Shown piece after piece: positions 1 to 5,358 of a DNA stretch of 9,033 bases. The position numbers and the translations under genes were made by a program. Numbering within the stretch: position 1 is the stretch's first letter; every line of letters begins with the position of its first letter. The DNA is taken from positions 1-9,033 of the forward strand of contig PLBZ01000036.1 of assembly GCA_003134675.1 (NCBI GenBank). Reading direction: 5' to 3'. The DNA comes from Solirubrobacterales bacterium (GTDB taxonomy: Bacteria > Actinomycetota > Thermoleophilia > Solirubrobacterales > Solirubrobacteraceae). Under the pieces are notes generated by a model. It saw nothing but the letters and a program-made list of their open reading frames with translations, made no database searches and was not told the DNA's origin.

Positions 1-70
1 AATTGTTTTCTCTGCGATTTGCGGGAAGGCCCTTCGCTGCGCCTTGTGCGGGCTCTCGTGCGGTGCTTTG

Positions 71-328
71 ATGGCTCCCGTGCCGCCGACCAAGCAGAGC
101 AAACGACCGGCGAAGCGAGCGGCAAAGAAGGTTAGCTGCGAGGACTGCTTCTTTCACGCCAATATGCTCTGCGCACTGGAGCTCGACGAGCCTTGCTCGA
201 CCTTCCGACCCAACGAGGCTCAGCTGCGCCCGCCGCAGCAACTGCGGTTCGTCTTCCGCCAGGAGCGCCGCTCGCGGGCGGCGTGGGCGTTTCCCTCCGC
301 GCAGGAGCAGGCGGCGCTGCACGCATAG
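71..328 (+). CDS. Small four-cysteine protein, function unknown
   Basis: An 85-residue protein that I do not recognise. Residues 1-21 are basic and Lys/Arg/Pro-rich. Then comes a compact cysteine cluster, C23-x2-C26-x7-C34-x7-C42, with H29 inside it, followed by a TFRP segment and a basic, Gln/Arg-rich tail. The even Cys spacing suggests binding of zinc or an iron-sulfur cluster, and the basic ends could contact nucleic acid; both are inference. ATG 71 is preferred because the Cys core lies well downstream of it. In-frame TTG codons at 44 and 68 are possible but weaker starts. No clear Shine-Dalgarno sequence is visible. The gene is separated by 84 nt from the next gene on the same strand. 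It could be spurious, but the ordered Cys pattern argues for a real gene. Confidence 0.6.
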   Translation: MAPVPPTKQSKRPAKRAAKKVSCEDCFFHANMLCALELDEPCSTFRPNEAQLRPPQQLRFVFRQERRSRAAWAFPSAQEQAALHA

Positions 329-367
329 TCGCCGCAAGGTGCGGGCATTCGATCGTGCTGAGGGGGG

Positions 368-408
368 TATATTGAATGAAATCCAGCAATCTTCGGCATA
401 GGTGGTGG
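368..408 (+). promoter_or_regulatory. Candidate promoter -10 and ribosome binding site for the 413 gene
   Basis: In the 84-nt gap between the first two genes, TATATT at 368-373 is an AT-rich island in GC-rich DNA and resembles a -10 box. A transcript from about 380 would have a leader of roughly 33 nt. The GGTGGTGG run at 401-408 lies just before ATG 413 and is a plausible purine-rich ribosome binding site. No convincing -35 is seen 17 nt upstream. Confidence 0.35.
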
Positions 409-412
409 CCAG

Positions 413-868
413 ATGGCGGCAAAGGACAGCATCGGTAGAGCCGGTGAAGCGGCGCGCAAGGCGCAGCGCAACCGGTACCTGCAGCGTTTGATCGAGGACG
501 AGGACCTGCGCGGCAGCCTGCTGAGCGCGTACGGCGCGGCGCGCAGCGCGTACGGGCGCATGAGCAACGGCAAGCCGGCGAGCAGGGCGATCTTCGAGGA
601 CAAGAAGCTCCAGCGCGAGCTGCGCGAGGCGGCGAACGCCCTCAGGGACGCGTCGAGCTCGCTCAAGGAGAGCCCCAAGCGCCGCCGCCGCGGCGGACTG
701 GGACGAACGCTGATGCTGCTGATGATCGCGGGCGCGCTCGCGATGGTTCTCAGCGAGGGAGTGCGCTCGAAGGTGCTCGACCTGCTGTTCGGGGCCGAGG
801 AGGAGTTCGACTACAGCTCGACCACCGCTCCCGCCCAGGACGCGCCGGTTGGCGCAACAGCCTCCTGA
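413..868 (+). CDS. Single-pass membrane protein, function unknown
   Basis: A 151-residue protein that I do not recognise. Residues 5-85 are charged and Ala/Arg/Glu-rich, likely helical or coiled coil, with an internal SAYG repeat near 38-48. A strongly basic patch (KRRRR, 89-93) precedes one hydrophobic segment at about 97-115. A short acidic, Ser/Thr/Ala-rich tail follows. By the positive-inside rule the long N-terminal region should be cytoplasmic and the short C-terminus outside, so it would be a tail-proximal anchored protein. The start ATG 413 has GGTGG just upstream. The stop at 866-868 overlaps the first possible codon of the regulator that follows, so the two may be co-translated. Membership in a stress- or envelope-linked family cannot be judged from sequence alone. 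Confidence 0.75.
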   Translation: MAAKDSIGRAGEAARKAQRNRYLQRLIEDEDLRGSLLSAYGAARSAYGRMSNGKPASRAIFEDKKLQRELREAANALRDASSSLKESPKRRRRGGLGRTLMLLMIAGALAMVLSEGVRSKVLDLLFGAEEEFDYSSTTAPAQDAPVGATAS

Positions 869-1464
869 AGGCGGAAGCCCGCCTTCCCTCGGGCGAGAAG
901 GCGCAACGGATCGTCGAGGCCATGCGCAGCAGCGTCGCCAGGCGCGGCGCTGCGGCCTCGACCTTCGAGCACGTCTCGCGCGAGGCGGGCGTCTCGCGGG
1001 GGCTGTTGCACTACTACTTCGCCACCAAGGAGCAGCTGCTCGTGGAGGCGGTGCGGCGCGACTGCGAGCTGCGCCTGGAGCGGCTCGAGCGCCAGCTCTC
1101 GACCGCGACGACGGCCGATGACTTCATCGACCTGATGGCCCAGAGCCTGCAGGAGACGGTCCGCGACGATCCGGACTTCCTGACGCTCGTCTTCGAGTTG
1201 TTCACGCTCTCGCGGCGCAACGAGGACATCGCCGCGGAGTACGCGAGGCTCGTGAGCCTCACCAGAGAGCGGCTGGCGAGCATGCTGGCCGCGGCACAAA
1301 AGGACGGAGTGTTGCGACTGCACGCCGAGCCGGAGGCCGTCGCGGACATCCTCTTCTCGCTCGGCGATGGGTTCGCGCTGCGGATGCTGGCCGAGCCGGA
1401 GCGTGACTTCACCGCGACGATCCAGGCGGGCATCCTCTGCGCACGAGCGCTGTTGGCCGACTGA
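865..1464 (+). CDS. TetR-family regulator, BetI-like C-terminus, non-canonical start likely
   Basis: DNA-binding repressor of the TetR superfamily. Counting from ATG 922, the helix-turn-helix lies at residues 15-40: FEHVSREAGVS, then RGLLHYYF and KEQLL, which match the family's IA-AGVS-Y-YF-SK-LL pattern. The ligand-binding domain, about 60-180, has the DPDF...ELF...SRRN pattern of BetI-type C-termini. From ATG 922 the protein is 180 aa and lacks most of TetR helix 1. The same frame reads on upstream as GEKAQRIVEA, which fits helix 1 well. No ATG, GTG or TTG occurs in frame upstream of 922 as far back as I traced (about position 740), but CTG 865 does, and it overlaps the previous stop as CTGA. 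Starting there gives 199 aa, the usual family length. I give the longer form; the conservative start is 922. The inducer and targets are unknown; the membrane-protein gene next door is a natural candidate. Confidence 0.82.
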   Translation: MKAEARLPSGEKAQRIVEAMRSSVARRGAAASTFEHVSREAGVSRGLLHYYFATKEQLLVEAVRRDCELRLERLERQLSTATTADDFIDLMAQSLQETVRDDPDFLTLVFELFTLSRRNEDIAAEYARLVSLTRERLASMLAAAQKDGVLRLHAEPEAVADILFSLGDGFALRMLAEPERDFTATIQAGILCARALLAD

Positions 1465-1512
1465 CCGGCCCTCCGTCGGGCACGGTCACTTAGAAACTGT
1501 TTCCAAAATAGG

Positions 1513-1536
1513 CGGTGCGGGAGCACCGATCTTTTT
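1513..1536 (+). terminator. Terminator-like hairpin, copy 1
   Basis: A 6-bp GC-rich stem CGGTGC/GCACCG with a GGGA tetraloop (1513-1528) is followed by AT, C and then five T (1532-1536). It lies 49 nt after the regulator's stop codon, where intrinsic termination would make sense. It is part of the larger palindrome, so termination may be a secondary use. Confidence 0.5.
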
Positions 1537-1570
1537 GAAACAGGTTCTGAGTGACCTGCGTCGGCGCCGG

Positions 1571-1594
1571 CGGTGCGGGAGCACCGATCTTTTT
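1571..1594 (+). terminator. Terminator-like hairpin, copy 2
   Basis: An exact second copy of the CGGTGC-GGGA-GCACCG hairpin (1571-1586), with the same T5 run at 1590-1594. In tandem with copy 1 it would shield the FmdB-like gene from upstream read-through. Confidence 0.5.
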
Positions 1595-1609
1595 GAAAAC
1601 AGGTTCTGA

Positions 1610-1645
1610 GTGACCCGGTCATTGAGGGACTTATAATCGGATGGG
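1610..1645 (+). promoter_or_regulatory. Leaderless promoter of the FmdB-like gene
   Basis: A perfect -10 consensus, TATAAT, lies at 1632-1637. Sixteen nt upstream, GTGACC (1610-1615) matches four of six bases of TTGACA and is the last six bases of repeat copy 2. Transcription would start about 7 nt after the -10, at or next to ATG 1646, so the mRNA is probably leaderless, as is common in actinobacteria. No Shine-Dalgarno sequence is present. Confidence 0.6.
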
Positions 1646-2038
1646 ATGCCCATCTATGAGTACCGGCGGCCCGACGGGAGCACGTTTGAGATTCAGCAGT
1701 CCTTCAGCGACGAGATGCTGAAGGTCGACCCCGACACCGGGGTGCCGGTGGAGCGGGTGCTGCACGCGCCGGCTGTGCACTTCAAGGGCAAAGGCTTCTA
1801 CAACACCGATTACGGCACCCGCAATCGCCAGCGCGAGACCGCTGCCGCCGCCGCCGAGAAGTCCTCCTCGGAGAAGTCCTCTTCAGAGAAGTCCTCGACA
1901 GAGAAGTCGTCCGCTGAGAAGCCCTCCTCCGCGGACTCCGCTTCTTCCTCCTCCTCCTCGTCCTCCGAGGGCAAGAGGGACACGGCGAAGAAGCCCGAGA
2001 AGCCGAAAGACGCAAAACCGGTCGCGGCCAAGAGCTAA
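1646..2038 (+). CDS. FmdB-like zinc-ribbon family protein lacking all cysteines
   Basis: A 130-residue protein. The first 58 residues follow the FmdB regulatory family in outline: MPIYEYR at the start, F-x-I-x-Q-S-F-S-D-E in the middle, and the closing signature HFKGKGFYNTDYG at 45-57. Family members normally carry two CxxC pairs that bind zinc. Here the first is replaced around RRPDG and the second around DPDTG, and there is no Cys in the whole protein, so a zinc ribbon cannot form. Residues 71-95 are five EKSS-type repeats and 96-108 are a Ser/Ala-rich run with eight consecutive Ser, ending in a Lys/Pro/Ala tail that is probably disordered. The role is unknown; FmdB itself is only loosely linked to regulation of formamidase/amidase genes. 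Start ATG 1646 is fixed by the MPIYEY motif. The gene ends 4 nt from the convergent LCP gene. Confidence 0.85.
   Translation: MPIYEYRRPDGSTFEIQQSFSDEMLKVDPDTGVPVERVLHAPAVHFKGKGFYNTDYGTRNRQRETAAAAAEKSSSEKSSSEKSSTEKSSAEKPSSADSASSSSSSSSEGKRDTAKKPEKPKDAKPVAAKS
1856..1930 (+). repeat. Five tandem 15-nt repeats inside the FmdB-like gene
   Basis: Five in-frame 15-nt units of the type GAGAAGTCCTCCTCG, each encoding Glu-Lys plus three small residues (EKSSS, EKSSS, EKSST, EKSSA, EKPSS). They have drifted at third positions and differ most in the last codon. A following TCC/TCT-rich stretch encodes the Ser run. This tract is prone to slippage and copy-number change without frameshift. Confidence 0.85.
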
Positions 2039-2044
2039 AGCTCT
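2031..2044. other. Small palindrome spanning two convergent stop codons
   Basis: AGAGC-TAAA-GCTCT is a perfect 5-bp inverted repeat with a 4-nt loop. The loop holds the TAA stop of the FmdB-like gene (2036-2038), and the right arm runs into the minus-strand stop of the LCP gene (2043-2045). The stem is short and there is no T-run on either strand, so it is at most a weak bidirectional terminator. Confidence 0.3.
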
Positions 2045-3131
2045 AGCCGTTCATGAACCGTGCGACGGCCGCACGCCGTTCTGATTCGGAGACCGTCAGC
2101 CCTTCGCCACCGCCGGCCACCGCCGTTGCGCCCGACGGTTTCAGCACCTGCGTCGGCGGCGTGCCCCCGATGGCCAGTGCGGCGAACATTCCGAGCAGCG
2201 TCGGGCCGCTCATGTCGGAGATGATCGCCGGCGGGGCGTTCCAGGCGATCAGTGGCAGACGCAGGAAGGCCGTGGGCGAGAGCAGGCGGCTCTTCATCGC
2301 GTTGAACAGCGCCTGCTGGTGTTCCTCGCGCTGCAGGTCGGTCTGGCTGGGGGCGCAGAGGTTCTCCCGCGTGCGTGCGAGCGCGAGCGCGGCCTTGCCA
2401 TCCAGGTGGTGGGTGCCGGCTTTCAACCTGAGCGTGTAGCCGCCCTGGCTGAAGCCGCCGTCGAGACGGGAGACGATGCAGCCGCCGGTGTAGTCGACGC
2501 CGCCCATCGAGTCGATCAGCTGGGGGAAGTTTTCGAAGTTCACTTCGACCACGTGGTTGATCGGGACTCCAAGCCAGTGCTTTATCACCGAGACCGACTC
2601 CGCCGGACCGCCGAAGGCATGGGCGGCGTTGATCTTCTGCAGGCCGTGGCCTGGTATTTCCACGACGGTGTCGCGCGGGATCGACAGGCGCGCGGAATGG
2701 CCGCCGCCGGTGCGCAGCAGCATGATCGTGTCCGAGCGGCCCGGGCCCGAGGTTTCGGCGCCGGGTTCCTTCGAGTTCTTCTGCCGGCGGTCGGAGCCGA
2801 GCACGAGGATGTTGTTGGCCGAGGTCAACGGGAAGCCGGCGGAGTCCAGCACGCCGGCCACGTTCGACGGCAGCGCGGTGCGGTTGAGCTGCGAGCTGAG
2901 CAGGAACAGGACGAGTGAGAGCAGGACCCAGAAGATCGCCAGCGAGATGAGGCTGAGGACGATCCGTTTGGGCTCCCTCCAACGGCGCCACTTCGCAGTG
3001 CGCCCGTCCGCGCGCCGGGAGGTTCGCGGCGGCAGTCCCATCCCCTGCGCGTCCTCCTCGCGGCGGGGCAGCAGGCGGCGCCCCGCGCGGTAGCGGGTGT
3101 AGTGGGGTGGGGGCTCGTGCTCGGAGGACAT
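2043..3131 (-). CDS. LytR-CpsA-Psr (LCP) family cell-envelope phosphotransferase
   Basis: LCP enzymes move undecaprenyl-phosphate-linked glycopolymers onto peptidoglycan at the outer face of the membrane. This 362-aa protein has a basic cytoplasmic head (1-55), one membrane segment at about 56-80, and an extracellular LCP domain at about 105-285. Family motifs appear in order: NILVLGSDRR (107-116), GRSDTIML (131-138), IPRDT (151-155), KINAAHAFGG (166-175), MGGVDY (209-214), HHLDGKAALALARTRE (241-256), and DLQREEHQQ (265-273), supplying the Asp and Arg residues that bind pyrophosphate and Mg2+. C218 and C259 could form an extracytoplasmic disulfide. About 75 C-terminal residues follow and are not recognised; there is no LytR_C domain evident. 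ATG 3131 is chosen because the open frame further upstream overlaps rsmI and is compositionally unlike a signal region. The gene is divergent from rsmI with a 23-bp gap. Confidence 0.93.
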   Translation of the reverse strand: MSSEHEPPPHYTRYRAGRRLLPRREEDAQGMGLPPRTSRRADGRTAKWRRWREPKRIVLSLISLAIFWVLLSLVLFLLSSQLNRTALPSNVAGVLDSAGFPLTSANNILVLGSDRRQKNSKEPGAETSGPGRSDTIMLLRTGGGHSARLSIPRDTVVEIPGHGLQKINAAHAFGGPAESVSVIKHWLGVPINHVVEVNFENFPQLIDSMGGVDYTGGCIVSRLDGGFSQGGYTLRLKAGTHHLDGKAALALARTRENLCAPSQTDLQREEHQQALFNAMKSRLLSPTAFLRLPLIAWNAPPAIISDMSGPTLLGMFAALAIGGTPPTQVLKPSGATAVAGGGEGLTVSESERRAAVARFMNG

Positions 3132-3154
3132 GGGAAGCACCCTATATTTGCCAG
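3132..3154. promoter_or_regulatory. 23-bp divergent promoter region of the LCP gene and rsmI
   Basis: The whole gap between the two ATGs holds one AT-rich core. On the plus strand TATATT at 3143-3148 lies 6 nt before ATG 3155. On the minus strand TATAGG (3146-3141) lies 9 nt before ATG 3131. Both spacings place the transcription start at or within a few nt of the start codon, so both mRNAs would be leaderless or nearly so. The two -10-like boxes overlap by four bases. No strong -35 is visible on either side; each would fall inside the opposite gene. Confidence 0.5.
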
Positions 3155-3862
3155 ATGAGCTCTGCGGGCGCGGCAGTCGGGCGGCTCGTGGTGTGTGCGA
3201 CGCCGATCGGCAACCTCGAAGATGTGACGTTGCGCGTGCTCGACACGCTGCGGACGGCCGACGTGGTGGCCTGCGAGGACACACGGCACACGAAGGTGCT
3301 GCTCGATCGGCATGAGATCTCCGCCCGGCTTGTCAGCTTCCACGAGCACAACGAACGAGCGCGTGCACAGGACCTCGCGGCGCGCATCGCGCAGGGGGAG
3401 ACGGTGGCGCTCGTGTCCGACGCGGGCATGCCCCTGATCTCCGACCCTGGATATGCGCTGGTGCAGGCGTGCATACGTGAGGGCCTGGCGGTGGAGGTGC
3501 TGCCGGGGGCCAGCGCGGTTGTGACCGCACTGGTCGCCTCGGGGCTGCCGGCGGAGCGGTGGCGGTTTGTCGGGTTTTTGCCACGTAAGCGTGGTCAGCG
3601 CGAACGGCTGCTGGCCCAGAACGTTGAAACGCTGGTGGCGTTCGAGTCTCCGCGGCGTCTGGTCGCGACCCTGGAGATGCTTGCGCTCATCGATGCAGAG
3701 CGCCCGGTGGCTGTGTGTAGAGAGCTGACGAAGCTCCACGAAGAAGTCCGCCGCGGGAGCGCCGCCGAGCTGGCGGCGCATTATGGCGAGAAGGCCCCGA
3801 GGGGCGAGGTGGTGTTGGTGGTTGGAGGGGCGCGCTCGGGGAGTAGCCTTCGACGCCGGTGA
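3155..3862 (+). CDS. rsmI: 16S rRNA (cytidine-1402-2'-O)-methyltransferase RsmI, short form
   Basis: Methylates the 2'-O of C1402 in 16S rRNA at the decoding centre, using S-adenosylmethionine. It is a tetrapyrrole-methylase-fold enzyme of 235 aa. Visible family motifs are VVCATPIGNLEDVTLR (12-27), ACEDTR (39-44), SFHEHNE (61-67), VALVSDAGMPLISDPGY (84-100), and LPGASAVVTALVASGLP (116-132), followed by FVGFLPRK (138-145) and CRELTKLHEE (188-197). The catalytic core is complete. The E. coli protein is about 286 aa; this one stops soon after the core and lacks the small C-terminal helical domain. ATG 3155 lies directly after a -10-like TATATT. It is the first gene of the operon; its TGA overlaps the metG GTG by 4 nt. 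Confidence 0.95.
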   Translation: MSSAGAAVGRLVVCATPIGNLEDVTLRVLDTLRTADVVACEDTRHTKVLLDRHEISARLVSFHEHNERARAQDLAARIAQGETVALVSDAGMPLISDPGYALVQACIREGLAVEVLPGASAVVTALVASGLPAERWRFVGFLPRKRGQRERLLAQNVETLVAFESPRRLVATLEMLALIDAERPVAVCRELTKLHEEVRRGSAAELAAHYGEKAPRGEVVLVVGGARSGSSLRRR

Positions 3863-5358
3863 GCTTCTATGTGACGACTCCGATCTACTATGTGAACGCG
3901 GCGCCGCATTTGGGGCATGCGTACACGACGATCGCCGCCGATGCGATGGCCCGCCACCACCGTCAGCGCGGCGAGGATGTGTTCTTCCTGACGGGTACCG
4001 ACGAGCACGGGGAGCCGGTCGCCGACGCGGCGCATGCGCTCGGGCTCGAGCCGCAGGAGCTGGCGGACAAGAACGCCGAGCGCTTCAAGGCGCTGTTGCC
4101 GCAGATCGGGGCGAGCAACGACTTCTTCATCCGCACCACCGACCCGCAGCACATGGCGAAGGTCCAGGAGGTTCTCACCCGCGTCAGGGACAACGGATAT
4201 GTCTACGAGGGCACGTACGAGGGCTCCTACTGCCCGAAGTGCGCGGACTTCAAGGCCGACAACGAGATCGACGAGGGCAACCGCTGCCCGATTCATCACA
4301 TAGAGCTGACACGTGAGCAGGAGGACAATTACTTCTTTCGCCTGTCCGCTTTCCAGGAGCCGTTGGAGCGGCTGTACGCCGAGCGCGAGGATTTCGTGGC
4401 GCCGCGGACGCGTTACAACGAGGCGCTCTCGTTCCTCCGCTCCGGCCTGCGCGACGTGCCCCTCACCCGCCACAAGCTCACCTGGGGTGTGAGGGTGCCG
4501 TGGGACCCCGAGCACGTCTTCTACGTCTGGTTCGACGCGCTGCTGAACTATTACTCGGCGCTCTCCTACGCGCGCCCGGGTGAGGATCTGAGCACTGAGT
4601 TCTGGCCGGCGAGCTGCCACGTGATCGCGAAGGACATCCTGCGCTTTCACGCGATCTACTGGCCGGCGCTGTTGATGGCTGCCGAGCTGCAGCTGCCGCA
4701 GCGGATCTTCGTCCACGGCTATCTGCTGATGGACGGCGAGAAGATGTCGAAGTCGCTGGGGAACGTGCTCGACCCGTTTGCGGTCATCGACCGTTTTGGA
4801 TCCGATGCGCTTCGCTTCTATCTGCTGCGCGATGTTCCCTTCGGCCAGGACGGGTCGGTCTCGACGGAGGCGTTCGAGCAGCGCTACTCGAGTGAGCTGG
4901 CGAACGAGCTCGGCAACCTCGCCAGTCGCACGCTCGCGATGATCGTGCGCTATCGCGACGGTGCGCTGACGCAGGCAGATCCTGATCCGATCATCGTCGC
5001 GGACTTCGATGGCCTGTCTACTCGAGTGTCTGAGCTGATCGCAAAGGCCGAGCTCACGCTGGCCCTCGACGAAATCTGGCAGCGGGTGCGCAGGCTGAAC
5101 CGCTACGTCGAGGAGCAGGCGCCGTGGCAGCTCGCCAAGGTGCAGGCGCGGGCGGGGGATCTGGACCGCGTGCTCGGCACGCTCGCCGAGGGGTTGCGGG
5201 TCGTTGGAGTGCTGCTGTGGCCCTACCTGCCGGCGAGCTCGGAGAAGCTGCTCGCCGCGCTCGGCGCCTCGGATCTCTCCTTGGCTGGCGCGAGGATCGG
5301 GGCCGGCGGGATCGAGCGCGTCAGCACGATCGAGTCGCTGTTTCCGAAGAGCGCATGA
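3859..5358 (+). CDS. metG: Methionyl-tRNA synthetase
   Basis: Class I aminoacyl-tRNA synthetase that charges tRNA-Met, including the initiator, in the cytoplasm. It has 499 aa, the short form without the C-terminal EMAPII-like tRNA-binding dimerisation domain. The HIGH motif is HLGH at 17-20 within YYVNAAPHLGHAYT; FLTGTDEHGEP follows at 43-53. A zinc knuckle in the connective domain has C125-x2-C128 and C143-x2-H146, so one metal site with three Cys and one His. WFDALLNYYSAL (224-235) and the KMSKS loop (295-299, in GEKMSKSLGN) complete the active site. The C-terminal helical part carries NRYVEEQAPWQLAK, whose Trp is part of the anticodon-binding pocket. Start GTG 3859 overlaps the rsmI stop; stop TGA overlaps the tatD ATG. 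Confidence 0.97.
   Translation: MSFYVTTPIYYVNAAPHLGHAYTTIAADAMARHHRQRGEDVFFLTGTDEHGEPVADAAHALGLEPQELADKNAERFKALLPQIGASNDFFIRTTDPQHMAKVQEVLTRVRDNGYVYEGTYEGSYCPKCADFKADNEIDEGNRCPIHHIELTREQEDNYFFRLSAFQEPLERLYAEREDFVAPRTRYNEALSFLRSGLRDVPLTRHKLTWGVRVPWDPEHVFYVWFDALLNYYSALSYARPGEDLSTEFWPASCHVIAKDILRFHAIYWPALLMAAELQLPQRIFVHGYLLMDGEKMSKSLGNVLDPFAVIDRFGSDALRFYLLRDVPFGQDGSVSTEAFEQRYSSELANELGNLASRTLAMIVRYRDGALTQADPDPIIVADFDGLSTRVSELIAKAELTLALDEIWQRVRRLNRYVEEQAPWQLAKVQARAGDLDRVLGTLAEGLRVVGVLLWPYLPASSEKLLAALGASDLSLAGARIGAGGIERVSTIESLFPKSA

Larger units (their letters stand above)
1484..1615. repeat. Palindromic repeat element with duplicated right half
   Basis: This fills most of the 181-nt gap between the regulator and the FmdB-like gene. 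A left arm at 1484-1510 (begins GGTCACTTAGAAACTG) is the imperfect reverse complement of 1531-1556 (ends GGTTCTGAGTGACC). Between them lies a strong inner hairpin, CGGTGC-GGGA-GCACCG, at 1513-1528, so 1484-1556 is one long imperfect palindrome. The unit 1511-1556 (46 nt) recurs at 1569-1615 (47 nt), identical except for one extra A. The two copies are separated by 12 nt, and the second copy has no left arm of its own. The element is clearly more AT-rich than the flanking genes. It encodes nothing convincing. It resembles a REP-like or MITE-like non-autonomous repeat; whether it is dispersed in the genome cannot be seen here. Confidence 0.85.

Noticed and set aside
376..438. A 20-codon open frame with two adjacent Trp codons ahead of the 413 gene, reminiscent of a trp-type leader peptide.
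   Set aside because: It overlaps the start of the 413 gene, has no attenuator hairpin after it, and its ATG lies before the transcription start expected from the TATATT box. No amino-acid biosynthesis gene follows.
1511..1615. Two repeats separated by a short spacer, considered as a CRISPR remnant.
   Set aside because: There are only two copies, the spacer is 12 nt, the units are long internal palindromes and no cas genes are present.
3132..3284. 51-residue N-terminal extension of the LCP protein.
   Set aside because: It would overlap the rsmI coding region on the other strand, is Arg/Pro/Ser-rich as expected for an antisense shadow, and the normal head plus membrane segment already follows ATG 3131.
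3581..3594. Perfect hairpin CCACG-TAAG-CGTGG next to a T5 run.
   Set aside because: The T-run precedes the stem on the plus strand and becomes an A-run after it on the minus strand, so it is not terminator-shaped. It encodes the conserved RsmI segment FLPRKRG.
3781..4716. Long open frame on the minus strand opposite metG, and similar ones opposite the TetR, tatD and ispE genes.
   Set aside because: High GC content suppresses stops in antisense frames. The translations are Arg/Ala/His-rich without family motifs, while the plus strand encodes complete, recognisable enzymes.
5124..5354. 77-residue N-terminal extension of TatD.
   Set aside because: The frame is a shadow within metG with low-complexity Ala/Gly/Arg composition; the TatD fold starts at the DSHTH motif right after ATG 5355.
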